DNA of 64,000 bases from BOKV01 sp049289295 (GTDB taxonomy: Bacteria > Pseudomonadota > Alphaproteobacteria > Rhizobiales > Rhizobiaceae): NCBI GenBank assembly GCA_049289295.1, contig JBATLL010000035.1:1-64000 (forward strand), written 5' to 3'. Below are positions 1 through 7,042 of the stretch, one piece after another (positions within the stretch are counted from its first letter, which is position 1; each line of letters opens with the position of its first letter). The translations under genes and the position numbers were made by a program. Under the pieces are notes generated by a model. That model was given only the letters and a program-made list of their open reading frames with translations, was not told the origin of the DNA and did not search any database.

Positions 1-148
1 CCAGGAGCAGCCAGGTGCGCCAGTCGCTCAGCGGCGGGCGCTGCGCAGGGTTGGAAAAGAGCGGCCAGTCAGCCAGTATCCGCGCCAGTTCCTTCCTGCT
101 CAGCGTTGCCAGGAACTTCCTCAGCGAGCGAGTTGGCAAACGCAGCAA
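1..148 (-). CDS. Large terminase, GTA/phage type (N-terminal fragment)
   Basis: Partial gene running off the left edge. The minus-strand frame reads LARILADWPLFSNPAQRPPL and then SDWRTWLLL, the sequence that normally stands just before the Walker A motif of the DNA-packaging terminase (gp2) of alphaproteobacterial gene transfer agents and related phages. The Walker A itself lies outside the window. The gene overlaps the 3' end of the terS-like gene in another frame, as expected for a packaging operon. No ATG is available in frame; TTG codons at about 148 and 139 are possible starts, so the start is uncertain. Confidence 0.7.
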   Translation of the reverse strand, partial: MLRLPTRSLRKFLATLSRKELARILADWPLFSNPAQRPPLSDWRTWLLL

Positions 149-572
149 TTCTTGCCTCAAGCCGTGAGCGGAGTTCCACAATGTTGCCGGGTCCGCTGTC
201 ACGATCATTGCGTGCCTTCATGTATTCGCGTTCAGCCTCCTCCATCGACTGAAGTGTCTTCGTCATCAGGAGCAGCGCCTTGACGCGTTTCTCGTCATAG
301 GCACAGCCATCTGGCGAGGCCAACATTTCAGCTTCCAGCGCTTCCACCTGCTGGTGCAGCATGGCCGACAGGCGCCGCGACAAGGCAAGGGTCTGCAAAT
401 CCGCCAGGCCATACGCCGCCCTGCCCGCCACATCATTGCCAGACGCATCACCTGGAACCGGTTCAGGTGGTCCAGATTCTGCCGCCGCTATGTCAGGCCA
501 GGCAGAATTAGGCCGCGCAAAATCAGGCCGCGCATGCCCAGGCGAAGCCGTTTCATTCATCGCGTTTTCCAC
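69..572 (-). CDS. Probable small terminase (TerS/gp1-like) of a GTA or prophage
   Basis: A 167-residue protein with a low-complexity Ala/Pro-rich N-terminus (about 1-50) and a helical, charged middle and C-terminal half (about 60-150; for example LLLMTKTLQSMEEAEREYMK), the coiled-coil style of GTA and phage small terminases. It is assigned mainly by position: first gene after a strong promoter and overlapping the start of the large terminase. Small terminases bind DNA and the large subunit to start packaging. GTG at 572 is used here; ATG at 560 is an equally possible start and neither has a strong ribosome site. Sequence similarity to a named TerS is not obvious by eye. Confidence 0.55.
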   Translation of the reverse strand: MENAMNETASPGHARPDFARPNSAWPDIAAAESGPPEPVPGDASGNDVAGRAAYGLADLQTLALSRRLSAMLHQQVEALEAEMLASPDGCAYDEKRVKALLLMTKTLQSMEEAEREYMKARNDRDSGPGNIVELRSRLEARIAAFANSLAEEVPGNAEQEGTGADTG

Positions 573-625
573 AAGATTGCCCGCGCCCTTGTCCCCTTCG
601 GGCGCAGTTGTTCGATCATGGCAAG

Positions 626-654
626 ACCATAGCCGATCACCGTTACGGTGTCAA
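626..654 (-). promoter_or_regulatory. Sigma70-type promoter of the terS-terL operon
   Basis: On the minus strand a perfect -35 hexamer TTGACA (649-654) is followed after exactly 17 bases by TATGGT (626-631). The predicted start is near 619, leaving a leader of about 47 bases before the terS-like GTG. The -35 touches the AGGAATATTTTCCTA palindrome, whose centre (660.5) then falls at -41.5, the classical class II activator position. Confidence 0.65.
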
Positions 655-668
655 GGAATATTTTCCTA
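654..668. promoter_or_regulatory. Palindromic operator candidate, GTA promoter copy
   Basis: AGGAATATTTTCCTA, with arms AGGA/TCCT around an AT-rich core. It abuts the -35 of the terS promoter. Bases 665-668 belong to the end of the IS1595 element, but because that element ends in CCTA the palindrome is intact. A 15/17 match to the site before gafY (14278-14294) suggests the same DNA-binding protein. Confidence 0.6.
657..664. repeat. Target site duplication, left copy (AATATTTT)
   Basis: Eight bases identical to 3613-3620, flanking the IS1595-family element. Eight bases is the usual duplication length of this family. Confidence 0.75.
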
Positions 669-688
669 ATTATATAGGTGACAAAAGT
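665..688 (+). repeat. IS1595 left inverted repeat
   Basis: Begins CCTAATTATATAGG and ends TGACAAAAGT. It matches the reverse complement of 3589-3612 at 21 of 24 positions. Confidence 0.8.
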
Positions 689-723
689 GACTGCTTCGGA
701 TAGACCAACATCTGAGATTGAGA

Positions 724-1380
724 TCACACCCGAAATGTTGCAGGCGGGGGAACGTGTTTTGGAAGCATGGGACTACGATTCCCCGGAGTTAGATCATATC
801 TATGGCTACTGAAGCCTTGCCAGACTCGTGTTTCTCCAGATGCTACTCGCGAAGCCTGAATAGCGACATCTGTTGCCGCCATCACTTCGCTTAGTTCGTT
901 GTCTAGTTTGATTAACTCGGCGTGCAATCGCTTGATCCGCGCAACAGAAACAGGAGTGTATCGCGTTGGTTTCGAAGGGTGGTAAATCGCAAGGCATTTG
1001 TATGTCTTCCCACGCCGCCGCACTTCGCCTGGTATCCCGTGGCAAATGTCATCCCGCTTACCATTTGCGTCTGCCAATCTTTGTAGAAACCAAAGAAATG
1101 CGCGGAGTTCTTCCGGTTCTTCCGCATAAAGTGTCCGGGAAAAATCCCGTAAGGCCTTTTTCCTTGCGTCAAACGATCTGGGTATTGAACTACCAGCGCC
1201 ATAGTGATGCCAAAAGACGCGAGTTAGCTTTATGAAATCCTGTTCAAGCATGGACCACTCTAGGACCACATTAGCCACTGCTTTGAGCATGTCGTCTGTG
1301 ATTGCCAGCCGACTCCAGCGGAACGCGGTCAAGTCCCCAAAGACTGTTTTATATTCACCAGTATCAGCGGCGAGTTTCAT
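724..1380 (-). CDS. Hypothetical passenger protein of the IS1595 element
   Basis: A 218-residue protein I do not recognise. It is soluble-looking, with no signal peptide or membrane segment. The middle part is rich in aromatic and charged residues (EWSMLEQDFIKLTRVFWHHY, then a DDICHG segment near residue 130), a pattern seen in some uncharacterised all-helical cargo proteins. Its ATG (1378-1380) overlaps, in opposite orientation, the ATG of the small gene at 1379, sharing the bases CATG. One of the two starts may therefore lie further inside; here the first alternative Met is residue 31. Function unknown. Confidence 0.55.
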   Translation of the reverse strand: MKLAADTGEYKTVFGDLTAFRWSRLAITDDMLKAVANVVLEWSMLEQDFIKLTRVFWHHYGAGSSIPRSFDARKKALRDFSRTLYAEEPEELRAFLWFLQRLADANGKRDDICHGIPGEVRRRGKTYKCLAIYHPSKPTRYTPVSVARIKRLHAELIKLDNELSEVMAATDVAIQASRVASGETRVWQGFSSHRYDLTPGNRSPMLPKHVPPPATFRV

Positions 1381-1519
1381 GTCAGATACCGATCAAAAAA
1401 AAGAAGAAGACAAATTCAACGAGACGCTAAAGCGGATGCTGGAAACACCGCCAAAGCCGCGTGATAAGCCTGAACACAATACAAAAAAGGGCGACAAATC
1501 AAATGGTGCCCGCGATTGA
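1379..1519 (+). CDS. Small hydrophilic passenger protein (46 aa)
   Basis: A very small, highly charged protein: MSDTDQKKEEDKFNETLKRM, then a Pro/Lys-rich tail. Little peptides of the form DxFxxxLKRMLxTPPxP are common beside mobile and toxin-antitoxin genes in alphaproteobacteria, but their role is unknown. The start ATG at 1379 gives the natural N-terminus; a longer open frame from 1232 runs antisense to the neighbouring gene and is ignored. It lies about 75 bases upstream of the Panacea gene in the same direction and may belong to its transcript. Confidence 0.5.
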   Translation: MSDTDQKKEEDKFNETLKRMLETPPKPRDKPEHNTKKGDKSNGARD

Positions 1520-1593
1520 ATCAGAATTAAGCTGACAGAGTGCCAGCTTGAAAGTTCGTGATTTGCACACAATTATCGGGTAATGGTGCATGT

Positions 1594-2145
1594 ATGACGC
1601 GATTTCGGCTCAAATGGGAAAAGGCGATCCAAGCGGTTGATTTCATCGCTCGGGAGCGGCCCGGTATCACCCAATACTACATCGGCAAGATATTGTTTTT
1701 TGCCGACCGCGAGCACTTGCTCGATTACGGTCGGCCAATAACTGGGGATCGTTACATTGCAATGGAACATGGCCCCATTCCGTCTGCCGTTCGAGACCTG
1801 CTCAAGCCGGATTCTGGATTTCCTGATGAAATGCTTGATGTGCTCGCATCGCGCATTAACATCTCGCATAAAGGCAATAAACAGCATGTCTACTCAAGGA
1901 GCGACGACGATTTTCCTGCTCTTTCTGGGTCAGACAAGGAATATCTGCACGAATCAATAAAGAAATACGCGGGTATGACGTTTGGCGAGTTGAAGAAAAT
2001 CTCGCACGACGATCCCGCGTATGTTGCTGCCTGGGATAAGCCGGGCAACGCGAATGAAATGGACATTGAACTCTGGCTTGAAAAGTGGCTGGAGGATCCA
2101 GAAACCGCAAAAATGCAGTTGCGCGAACACACAGCTTGCGCCTGA
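1594..2145 (+). CDS. Panacea-domain (DUF4065, SocA-like) putative antitoxin
   Basis: A 183-residue protein with the DUF4065/Panacea signature: an N-terminal helix (KAIQAVDFIARERPGITQYY), then KILFFADREHLLDYGRPITG and MEHGPIPSAVRDLL. This domain is known as a general antitoxin fold (PanA, SocA) that neutralises varied partner toxins by direct binding. ATG at 1594 is preferred because it gives the usual short N-terminus; a GTG at 1558 would add 12 residues. The next gene starts 6 bases after its stop, the usual arrangement of a two-gene toxin-antitoxin operon. It lies inside the IS1595 element as cargo. Confidence 0.75.
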   Translation: MTRFRLKWEKAIQAVDFIARERPGITQYYIGKILFFADREHLLDYGRPITGDRYIAMEHGPIPSAVRDLLKPDSGFPDEMLDVLASRINISHKGNKQHVYSRSDDDFPALSGSDKEYLHESIKKYAGMTFGELKKISHDDPAYVAAWDKPGNANEMDIELWLEKWLEDPETAKMQLREHTACA

Positions 2146-2151
2146 AGATCG

Positions 2152-2523
2152 ATGCAGAAGTGGGAGGTAATCCGAATTTACTGCGACCACCTGCCCGATC
2201 CGCACGATAAGTTTTGCATCTGCATATGCCCTGAAAACCGTTGGTTCATGTTCATCAACAGTAAGCCCCCGATGTATAGAAGGGCGCGAAATCTGGCGGT
2301 TACGATAGAAAGCCACGAAGCTCTATTTTTAGACCATTCGTCGTTTGTAGACACAACAAAGTTGCAAGACGATATTCCGGGCGACTTAATAGACAATGCG
2401 CTCGGTGATCCAGACCGGAACCATGGGGCGCTAGCTCCCTTCGTCCGAAATAGGATAATTGAGGGTGTTGAGTTCCATGAGGTCATGGAGCCAAATCACC
2501 GGGCTAAGGTGTTGGGTGGGTAA
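2152..2523 (+). CDS. Putative toxin partner of the Panacea protein
   Basis: A 123-residue protein following the Panacea gene with a 6-base gap. It is compact and beta-rich in appearance: HDKFCICICPENRWFMFINS, then LAVTIESHEALFLDHSSFVD and a helical tail. A short basic or polar barrel-like protein that handles nucleic acid (PemK/MazF-like) is conceivable, but no catalytic motif can be assigned by eye. The toxin role is inferred only from size, spacing and the Panacea neighbour. It could also be a second accessory or an immunity-type protein. Confidence 0.5.
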   Translation: MQKWEVIRIYCDHLPDPHDKFCICICPENRWFMFINSKPPMYRRARNLAVTIESHEALFLDHSSFVDTTKLQDDIPGDLIDNALGDPDRNHGALAPFVRNRIIEGVEFHEVMEPNHRAKVLGG

Positions 2524-2575
2524 TCAAGCCTTACGCTGCTTCTTTCGACGCCTCATAAGATGTCTCGCCTTCTGC

Positions 2576-3550
2576 TTAAACGTAACTGGCTTCACCAATC
2601 CGCCGATAGGTAAGGCGCTTTCCGCCGATACGTGAAAGCAGGTTATCGGAGCGTTCGGTATCAGTCCACTTAAGCGCCGTGCGGCGATTGAAGCGGAAAT
2701 CAAATTCGGCAAGGTAGCGATGCAGATGGGCTTCGCCGCAATGCTGATAAATGCCTTTCATGCCTTTCTTGAACACGCCGAAGTAGCCTTCGATGTTGTT
2801 GGTATGGACAACGCCGCGAACGTATTCGCCAGCGGAATGCTTGACGGTTTCGTGCGTGGCAAACTCCTTGCCGGTTTCGGTGTAGAGGCGTGACTCGTCA
2901 GTATAAAGCGTAGTGTCGCGGGTGACGTTGCGCACTAGGATATCGCGGACATTGGTGGCATTCGCCTTGTCCACATGGAACGAACGAACCTGGCCGCCGC
3001 GTTCTACCAGCGAGACAATGGCGCGTTTGTGTGACGGGCCGGTCTTGCCGGACTTAGTGAAGGGACGGCCTGATGTTGTCAGTTTTGGTGCAGGACCATC
3101 CTTCTTGCCGAAATAGGTTTCATCGGCTTCAATGGTCTTGCCTTCGCCGCCCATAGGGCCGGAAGACTTGACGTCTTCCTTCATGGCTTCGCGGATGCGG
3201 TGTGTCATGAACCATGCGGTTTTATAGGTGACGCCAAGCATACGGTGAAGCTGGTGCGAGGACATGCCTTTCTTTGACGAGGCAAGAAGGAACGTAGCCA
3301 GAAGCCACTTGTTCAATGGAACCTTTGAACGCTCAAACACGGTGCCAACGGTGACGGTGAACTGTCCCTTGCACTCATTGCAATAGTAGAGGCCATCGCG
3401 GTGCGATTGCTTCTTTCCAGCAACGGCAGCGATCTTGTCCTGGTCGGAGTTTCCGCAATGCGGGCAATAAGGACCATGCGGCCAACGCTGCGCTTCGAGG
3501 TGCCTGCGGGCTGCGTCCTTGTCGGTGAAGATCGGGTTATCAAGTTTCAT
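2576..3550 (-). CDS. IS1595-family (ISXO2-like) transposase
   Basis: A 324-residue DDE-type transposase. An N-terminal zinc ribbon (CPHCG near residue 30 and CNECKGQF near 58) is followed by the helix-turn-helix region SSHQLHRMLGVTYKTAWFM and the catalytic core: ADETYFGKKDG (first Asp), LYTDESRLYTETG (second Asp) and HTNNIEGYFGVFKKGMKG, the Asn-containing third block typical of this family. It appears intact and full length, and its start codon is 62 bases inside the right inverted repeat. It would mobilise the whole 2.9-kb element including the cargo. Confidence 0.9.
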   Translation of the reverse strand: MKLDNPIFTDKDAARRHLEAQRWPHGPYCPHCGNSDQDKIAAVAGKKQSHRDGLYYCNECKGQFTVTVGTVFERSKVPLNKWLLATFLLASSKKGMSSHQLHRMLGVTYKTAWFMTHRIREAMKEDVKSSGPMGGEGKTIEADETYFGKKDGPAPKLTTSGRPFTKSGKTGPSHKRAIVSLVERGGQVRSFHVDKANATNVRDILVRNVTRDTTLYTDESRLYTETGKEFATHETVKHSAGEYVRGVVHTNNIEGYFGVFKKGMKGIYQHCGEAHLHRYLAEFDFRFNRRTALKWTDTERSDNLLSRIGGKRLTYRRIGEASYV

Positions 3551-3588
3551 TGGCCTAACTCCTTGGCCAATATGTAGGAAATCAGCAT

Positions 3589-3612
3589 ACTTTTGTCAAG
3601 TATACAATTAGG
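3589..3612 (-). repeat. IS1595 right inverted repeat
   Basis: Read on the minus strand it begins CCTAATTGTATAC and ends TGACAAAAGT, matching 665-688 at 21 of 24 positions. Confidence 0.8.
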
Positions 3613-3620
3613 AATATTTT
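3613..3620. repeat. Target site duplication, right copy (AATATTTT)
   Basis: Identical to 657-664. The surrounding AGGAATATTTTCCTA (3610-3624) is again a full palindrome because the element terminus supplies AGG on this side. Confidence 0.75.
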
Positions 3621-3629
3621 CCTATTTTC

Positions 3630-4109
3630 TTACTTCCCCTTTTTCGGGCGGGGTGTTCTGGTAGGCCAGTCGACCAGATGGTCTTCATAGTCCTCCGGTG
3701 CGAGGCCCTCTTCGGAGACGGTTCGGCCGCGCACGGAGATGCCTGCCTCATGCACCCTGTCGCGATCACCGCATACCAGATGGTGCCATGGATAGAGGTC
3801 CTTGCCCTCGCGCACCAGGCGATAGGCGCATGTCGGTGGCAGCCAGGTCAGGCTCATCACCTTTTCGGGATTGAGCTGGATGCAATCAGGCACCTTGGCG
3901 AAGCGACCGGCATAGTCCGAGCATCGGCAGGACTGCGAATCAAGCAGGCTGCAGGCAATGTTCGTCCAGTAGATCTCGCCGGTATCCCAGTCCTCGAGCT
4001 TGTTGAGGCAGCAACGCCCGCAACCGTCGCACAGCGATTCCCACTCGTCAGTGCTCATTTCGCCGAGTTTCTTGCGCTTCCAGAACGGGATTTCACCGCT
4101 ATCTTGCAT
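3630..4109 (-). CDS. YcgN-family cysteine cluster protein
   Basis: A 159-residue protein of the UPF0260/YcgN family. It contains the conserved cysteine pattern LCDGCGRCCLNKLED near residue 30 and further cysteines in ACSLLDSQSCRCSDY and PTCAYRL, suggesting an iron-sulfur or zinc cluster; the biochemical role is unknown. ATG at 4109 (MQDSGEIPFWKRKKLGEMS) gives the usual family length; the open frame extends upstream to 4217 but that part is not typical. It is divergent from the PBP1A gene and, before the IS insertion, would have stood directly upstream of the terS promoter. Confidence 0.85.
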   Translation of the reverse strand: MQDSGEIPFWKRKKLGEMSTDEWESLCDGCGRCCLNKLEDWDTGEIYWTNIACSLLDSQSCRCSDYAGRFAKVPDCIQLNPEKVMSLTWLPPTCAYRLVREGKDLYPWHHLVCGDRDRVHEAGISVRGRTVSEEGLAPEDYEDHLVDWPTRTPRPKKGK

Positions 4110-4261
4110 ATTCCTGCGCCTCAATTGCAGTTCGAGCGCCCTTGCCTGCAGGCGCGCAATGTTGGGTCCGTGCAACAGCCTTACCATATTGGCAGGCCAT
4201 TGCTGCAATGGCGTCAAAAAGTGCTATAAGGTGTGCCGAAATCATCCGCAGGAAGGTTCAG

Positions 4262-6442
4262 GTGCAGAACCCGTTTGACAAGTCGAGCCGCGGCAAGGCG
4301 CGCAACAGGCTGCTGGACATCGATTCGTGGATCGATTCCTCGCTCTACAACCTGTTCAATGAAGCAGGCGAACGCTGGGAATCGGTGACGATCTTCTTCC
4401 GGCGCTTCCGCATGACCGGCTTCAAGAAGTTCGTGTTCGAGATACTCGGTGAATCGGTCACGCTCGGGCTGGCGGGCATGGTCCTGCTTGCCGCACTGGC
4501 GCTGCCAGCCTTCGAGGAGACGAACAAGGACTGGCGCAACATGTCCGACTTCGCCGTCACCTTCCTCGACCGGTACGGCAAGGAGATCGGACGGCGCGGT
4601 ATTCGCCAGACGGATTCGGAGGAAATCGACGCGCTGCCGGACCATTTCATCAAGGCCGTGCTGGCTACGGAAGACAGGCGGTTCTTCGAACATCTGGGTA
4701 TCGATTTCCTTGGCCTGACGCGGGCAATGATGGAAAATGTGCGGGCCAATTCGGTCGTCCAGGGCGGTTCCACGATCACGCAGCAGCTGGCCAAGAACCT
4801 GTTCCTTACCAATGAGCGCACGATCCAGCGCAAGGTCAAGGAAGCGTTCCTTTCAGCCTGGCTTGAAATGAACCTCTCCAAGAAGGAAATCCTCAAGCTC
4901 TATCTCGACCGCGCCTACATGGGCGGCGGCAATTTCGGCGTCACGGCGGCTGCGCAATTCTATTTCGACAAGAGCGTGAAAGACCTGACACTTGCCGAAT
5001 CGGCGATGCTGGCGGGGCTTTACAAGGCGCCCACCAAATATGCTCCGCACATCAACCTGCCAGCGGCGCGCGCGCGCGCAAACGAGGTGCTGACAAACAT
5101 GGTGCAGGCAGGCTTCATGACCGAGGGCCAGGTCATTGCAGCACGGCGCAAGCCAGCCTCCATCATCGAAAGGCCGGATGTGGAAGGCCCCAACTATTTC
5201 ATGGATGTGGCTTTCGAGGAGATCAAGGATCTGGCGCTACGCTTTCCGAGCCGAACCTTTGTCGCCAAGACCACGGTGGACCTGGACCTGCAGAAGGCTG
5301 CCGAGGACGCCATCGAAACCAGCCTGCGCCAGTTCGGCACGCAATATGGCGCGAGCGAAGGCGCGATGATTGCCATCGACCATGATGGCGCGGTGCGCGC
5401 GGTGGTGGGCGGGAGAGACTATGGCCTGAGCCAGTTCAACCGCGCCTATTCCTCGCGGCGCCAGCCCGGATCATCCTTCAAACCCTTCGTCTATGCTTCC
5501 GCGATCGAGAATTTCGGCTATGACGAGACGACCAAGATCACCGATGGTCCGGTCAGCACCGGCAAATGGTCACCGCGCAACTATTCAGGCGGTTTTGCCG
5601 GCCGGATGGATTTCACGCGGGCGCTGGTCAAGTCGTACAACACGCCGCCAGCAAAACTCTATCTTGGCCGCGATGGTCTCCAGCCGCTTGGCGGCAAGCG
5701 CATCGAGGAAACAGCGCGCAAGATGGGCGTCGAGTCACCGCTCGTCCTCAACCCGCCCATGGTTCTGGGGTCGAATGGCCTGACTGTCTACGAGATGGCG
5801 ACCGCCTATGGAACATTCATGACCGGCGGGACGAAGCTTGATTCCCACACGATCACGCAGATCAGCGATTCGCAGGGGCGTGTGTTGTTCGACTATCGCA
5901 AGGATCGCAAGCCCGTGACCGAGGCGCTCAAGCAGAGCACTGTCCAGGCGATGAACCGGATGCTGGTTCAGATACCCGAATGGGGAACCGCGAGGCGGGC
6001 AGCCCTCGAAGGCATTCGTGCAGCGGGCAAGACCGGCACCACATCGGCCTATCGTGATGCCTGGTTTGTCGGCTTCACCGGGAATTTCGTGGCAGCGGTC
6101 TGGTTCGGCAATGACGACTACACTCCGACAAAGCGGATGACGGGCGGCAGCGTCCCGGCCATGACATGGCAGAAATTCATGACCTATGCGCACCAGAATA
6201 TCGAACTTCTGCCAATTCCCTATGTCGAAAACCCGTTCACCGGGGCACCTGTTCAGGCCAAGGCACCGGAAACAAATGCGGAAGGCGAAGTGCAGCAGCC
6301 AGCGATCCGTCCAAAGACGCTTTCCTCGCCAATGGAAGATCTCCTGCGGGAACTGGAAAAGAAGCTGCGCGATTCAAAACCGGTTACCTCCAATCGCATT
6401 CTTGCCCAGTCGCCGGACGGTGCAACTCCCATTTCCCGCTAG
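4262..6442 (+). CDS. Penicillin-binding protein 1A family (bifunctional transglycosylase/transpeptidase)
   Basis: About 726 residues; a peptidoglycan polymerase and cross-linker in the inner membrane. A cytoplasmic N-terminus is followed by a membrane anchor (SVTLGLAGMVLLAALALPAF). The GT51 domain shows ATEDRRFFEHLGID and the QGGSTITQQLAKNLFL block. The transpeptidase domain shows the SxxK motif in QPGSSFKPFVYAS, the SxN motif in KSYNTPP and KTG in AGKTGTTSAYRDAWFVGF. The N-terminus (NPFDKSSRGKARN) and the long pre-membrane region match the Hyphomicrobiales version. GTG at 4262 is chosen because AGGAAGG lies just upstream; an in-frame ATG at 4142 overlaps the divergent YcgN gene and is unlikely. 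Confidence 0.93.
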   Translation: MQNPFDKSSRGKARNRLLDIDSWIDSSLYNLFNEAGERWESVTIFFRRFRMTGFKKFVFEILGESVTLGLAGMVLLAALALPAFEETNKDWRNMSDFAVTFLDRYGKEIGRRGIRQTDSEEIDALPDHFIKAVLATEDRRFFEHLGIDFLGLTRAMMENVRANSVVQGGSTITQQLAKNLFLTNERTIQRKVKEAFLSAWLEMNLSKKEILKLYLDRAYMGGGNFGVTAAAQFYFDKSVKDLTLAESAMLAGLYKAPTKYAPHINLPAARARANEVLTNMVQAGFMTEGQVIAARRKPASIIERPDVEGPNYFMDVAFEEIKDLALRFPSRTFVAKTTVDLDLQKAAEDAIETSLRQFGTQYGASEGAMIAIDHDGAVRAVVGGRDYGLSQFNRAYSSRRQPGSSFKPFVYASAIENFGYDETTKITDGPVSTGKWSPRNYSGGFAGRMDFTRALVKSYNTPPAKLYLGRDGLQPLGGKRIEETARKMGVESPLVLNPPMVLGSNGLTVYEMATAYGTFMTGGTKLDSHTITQISDSQGRVLFDYRKDRKPVTEALKQSTVQAMNRMLVQIPEWGTARRAALEGIRAAGKTGTTSAYRDAWFVGFTGNFVAAVWFGNDDYTPTKRMTGGSVPAMTWQKFMTYAHQNIELLPIPYVENPFTGAPVQAKAPETNAEGEVQQPAIRPKTLSSPMEDLLRELEKKLRDSKPVTSNRILAQSPDGATPISR

Positions 6443-6460
6443 CTTGATCAGGGCCGCATC

Positions 6461-7042
6461 TTGCGAAACTTCTTGACCATCTTTGTGATCGCGATTGTCG
6501 GGCTCGCCCTTGGCGGGGTCAGTGCGGCCTATGTCATCGATCGCTCGCAGGCGCTGGGCGCGATTTCCTCCGGCCCGTGGAAGGCGGTGGCATTTGCCGC
6601 GGCAGGTGAAGTCGACCCCTATACGATTGCGCGCTCCGTCATCGAGGGGTCGGTGCCACTGGGTGCGACCGAGGGCCTGTCTTTCGTGGCGCTTACGGAT
6701 TCGGAGGATCGTGAGCTCGATCTCAAATGCCAGTATGTGCTGGAAGGCAATACGCCTGCGGCCAAGCTCTGGACGTTGACTTCCTATCATCCTGACGGGT
6801 TGCCGGTCACGCCGGCTCCAGGCGGAAAATCGTCGATCTTCTCAGGCTCGATGCTGCGCTTTGCCGACGGTTCGTTCAGGATAGCGGTCTCATCGCTGCC
6901 AAATCCCGGCAACTGGCTTTCCATCAGTGGTGAGGGCCGTCTGCGCTTTGCGCTCAGGCTTTACGACACACAGGTGGCGGGCAGTTCCGGCCATGAGCAG
7001 CTCAAGCTGCCAGCCATCGTTCGCGGCGAGTGTGACGCATGA
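6461..7042 (+). CDS. DUF1214 domain-containing protein
   Basis: A 193-residue protein with one N-terminal membrane segment (FLTIFVIAIVGLALGGVSAAYV) and a periplasmic DUF1214 domain (conserved ELDLKCQYVLEG, WTLTSYHPDG and LPNPGNWLSISGEG). A TTG start at 6461 is preceded by AGGG. It overlaps the next gene by four bases (ATGA), so the two are co-transcribed. DUF1214 and DUF1254 normally occur as two halves of one protein or as adjacent genes; here they are split. The family's function is unknown. Confidence 0.85.
   Translation: MRNFLTIFVIAIVGLALGGVSAAYVIDRSQALGAISSGPWKAVAFAAAGEVDPYTIARSVIEGSVPLGATEGLSFVALTDSEDRELDLKCQYVLEGNTPAAKLWTLTSYHPDGLPVTPAPGGKSSIFSGSMLRFADGSFRIAVSSLPNPGNWLSISGEGRLRFALRLYDTQVAGSSGHEQLKLPAIVRGECDA

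Larger units (their letters stand above)
665..3612. mobile_element. IS1595-family insertion sequence with passenger genes
   Basis: A 2948-bp element bounded by 24-bp inverted repeats (21 of 24 identical, beginning CCTAATT and containing TGACAAAAGT) and by the 8-bp direct repeat AATATTTT. It holds one intact IS1595-type transposase on the minus strand and four other open frames: two uncharacterised small genes with overlapping divergent starts, a Panacea-domain gene and a possible partner. IS1595 relatives are known to carry passenger genes. The cargo is visibly more AT-rich than the flanking chromosome. Insertion is in a palindrome next to the terS promoter; removing the element and one duplication leaves AAGGAATATTTTCCTAT at the empty site. 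Confidence 0.85.

Noticed and set aside
654..3624. A 15-bp target site duplication (AGGAATATTTTCCTA at both ends of the IS)
   Set aside because: The IS1595 family makes 8-bp duplications, and the inverted repeats begin with CCTA; the longer match arises because the element ends complete the palindrome.
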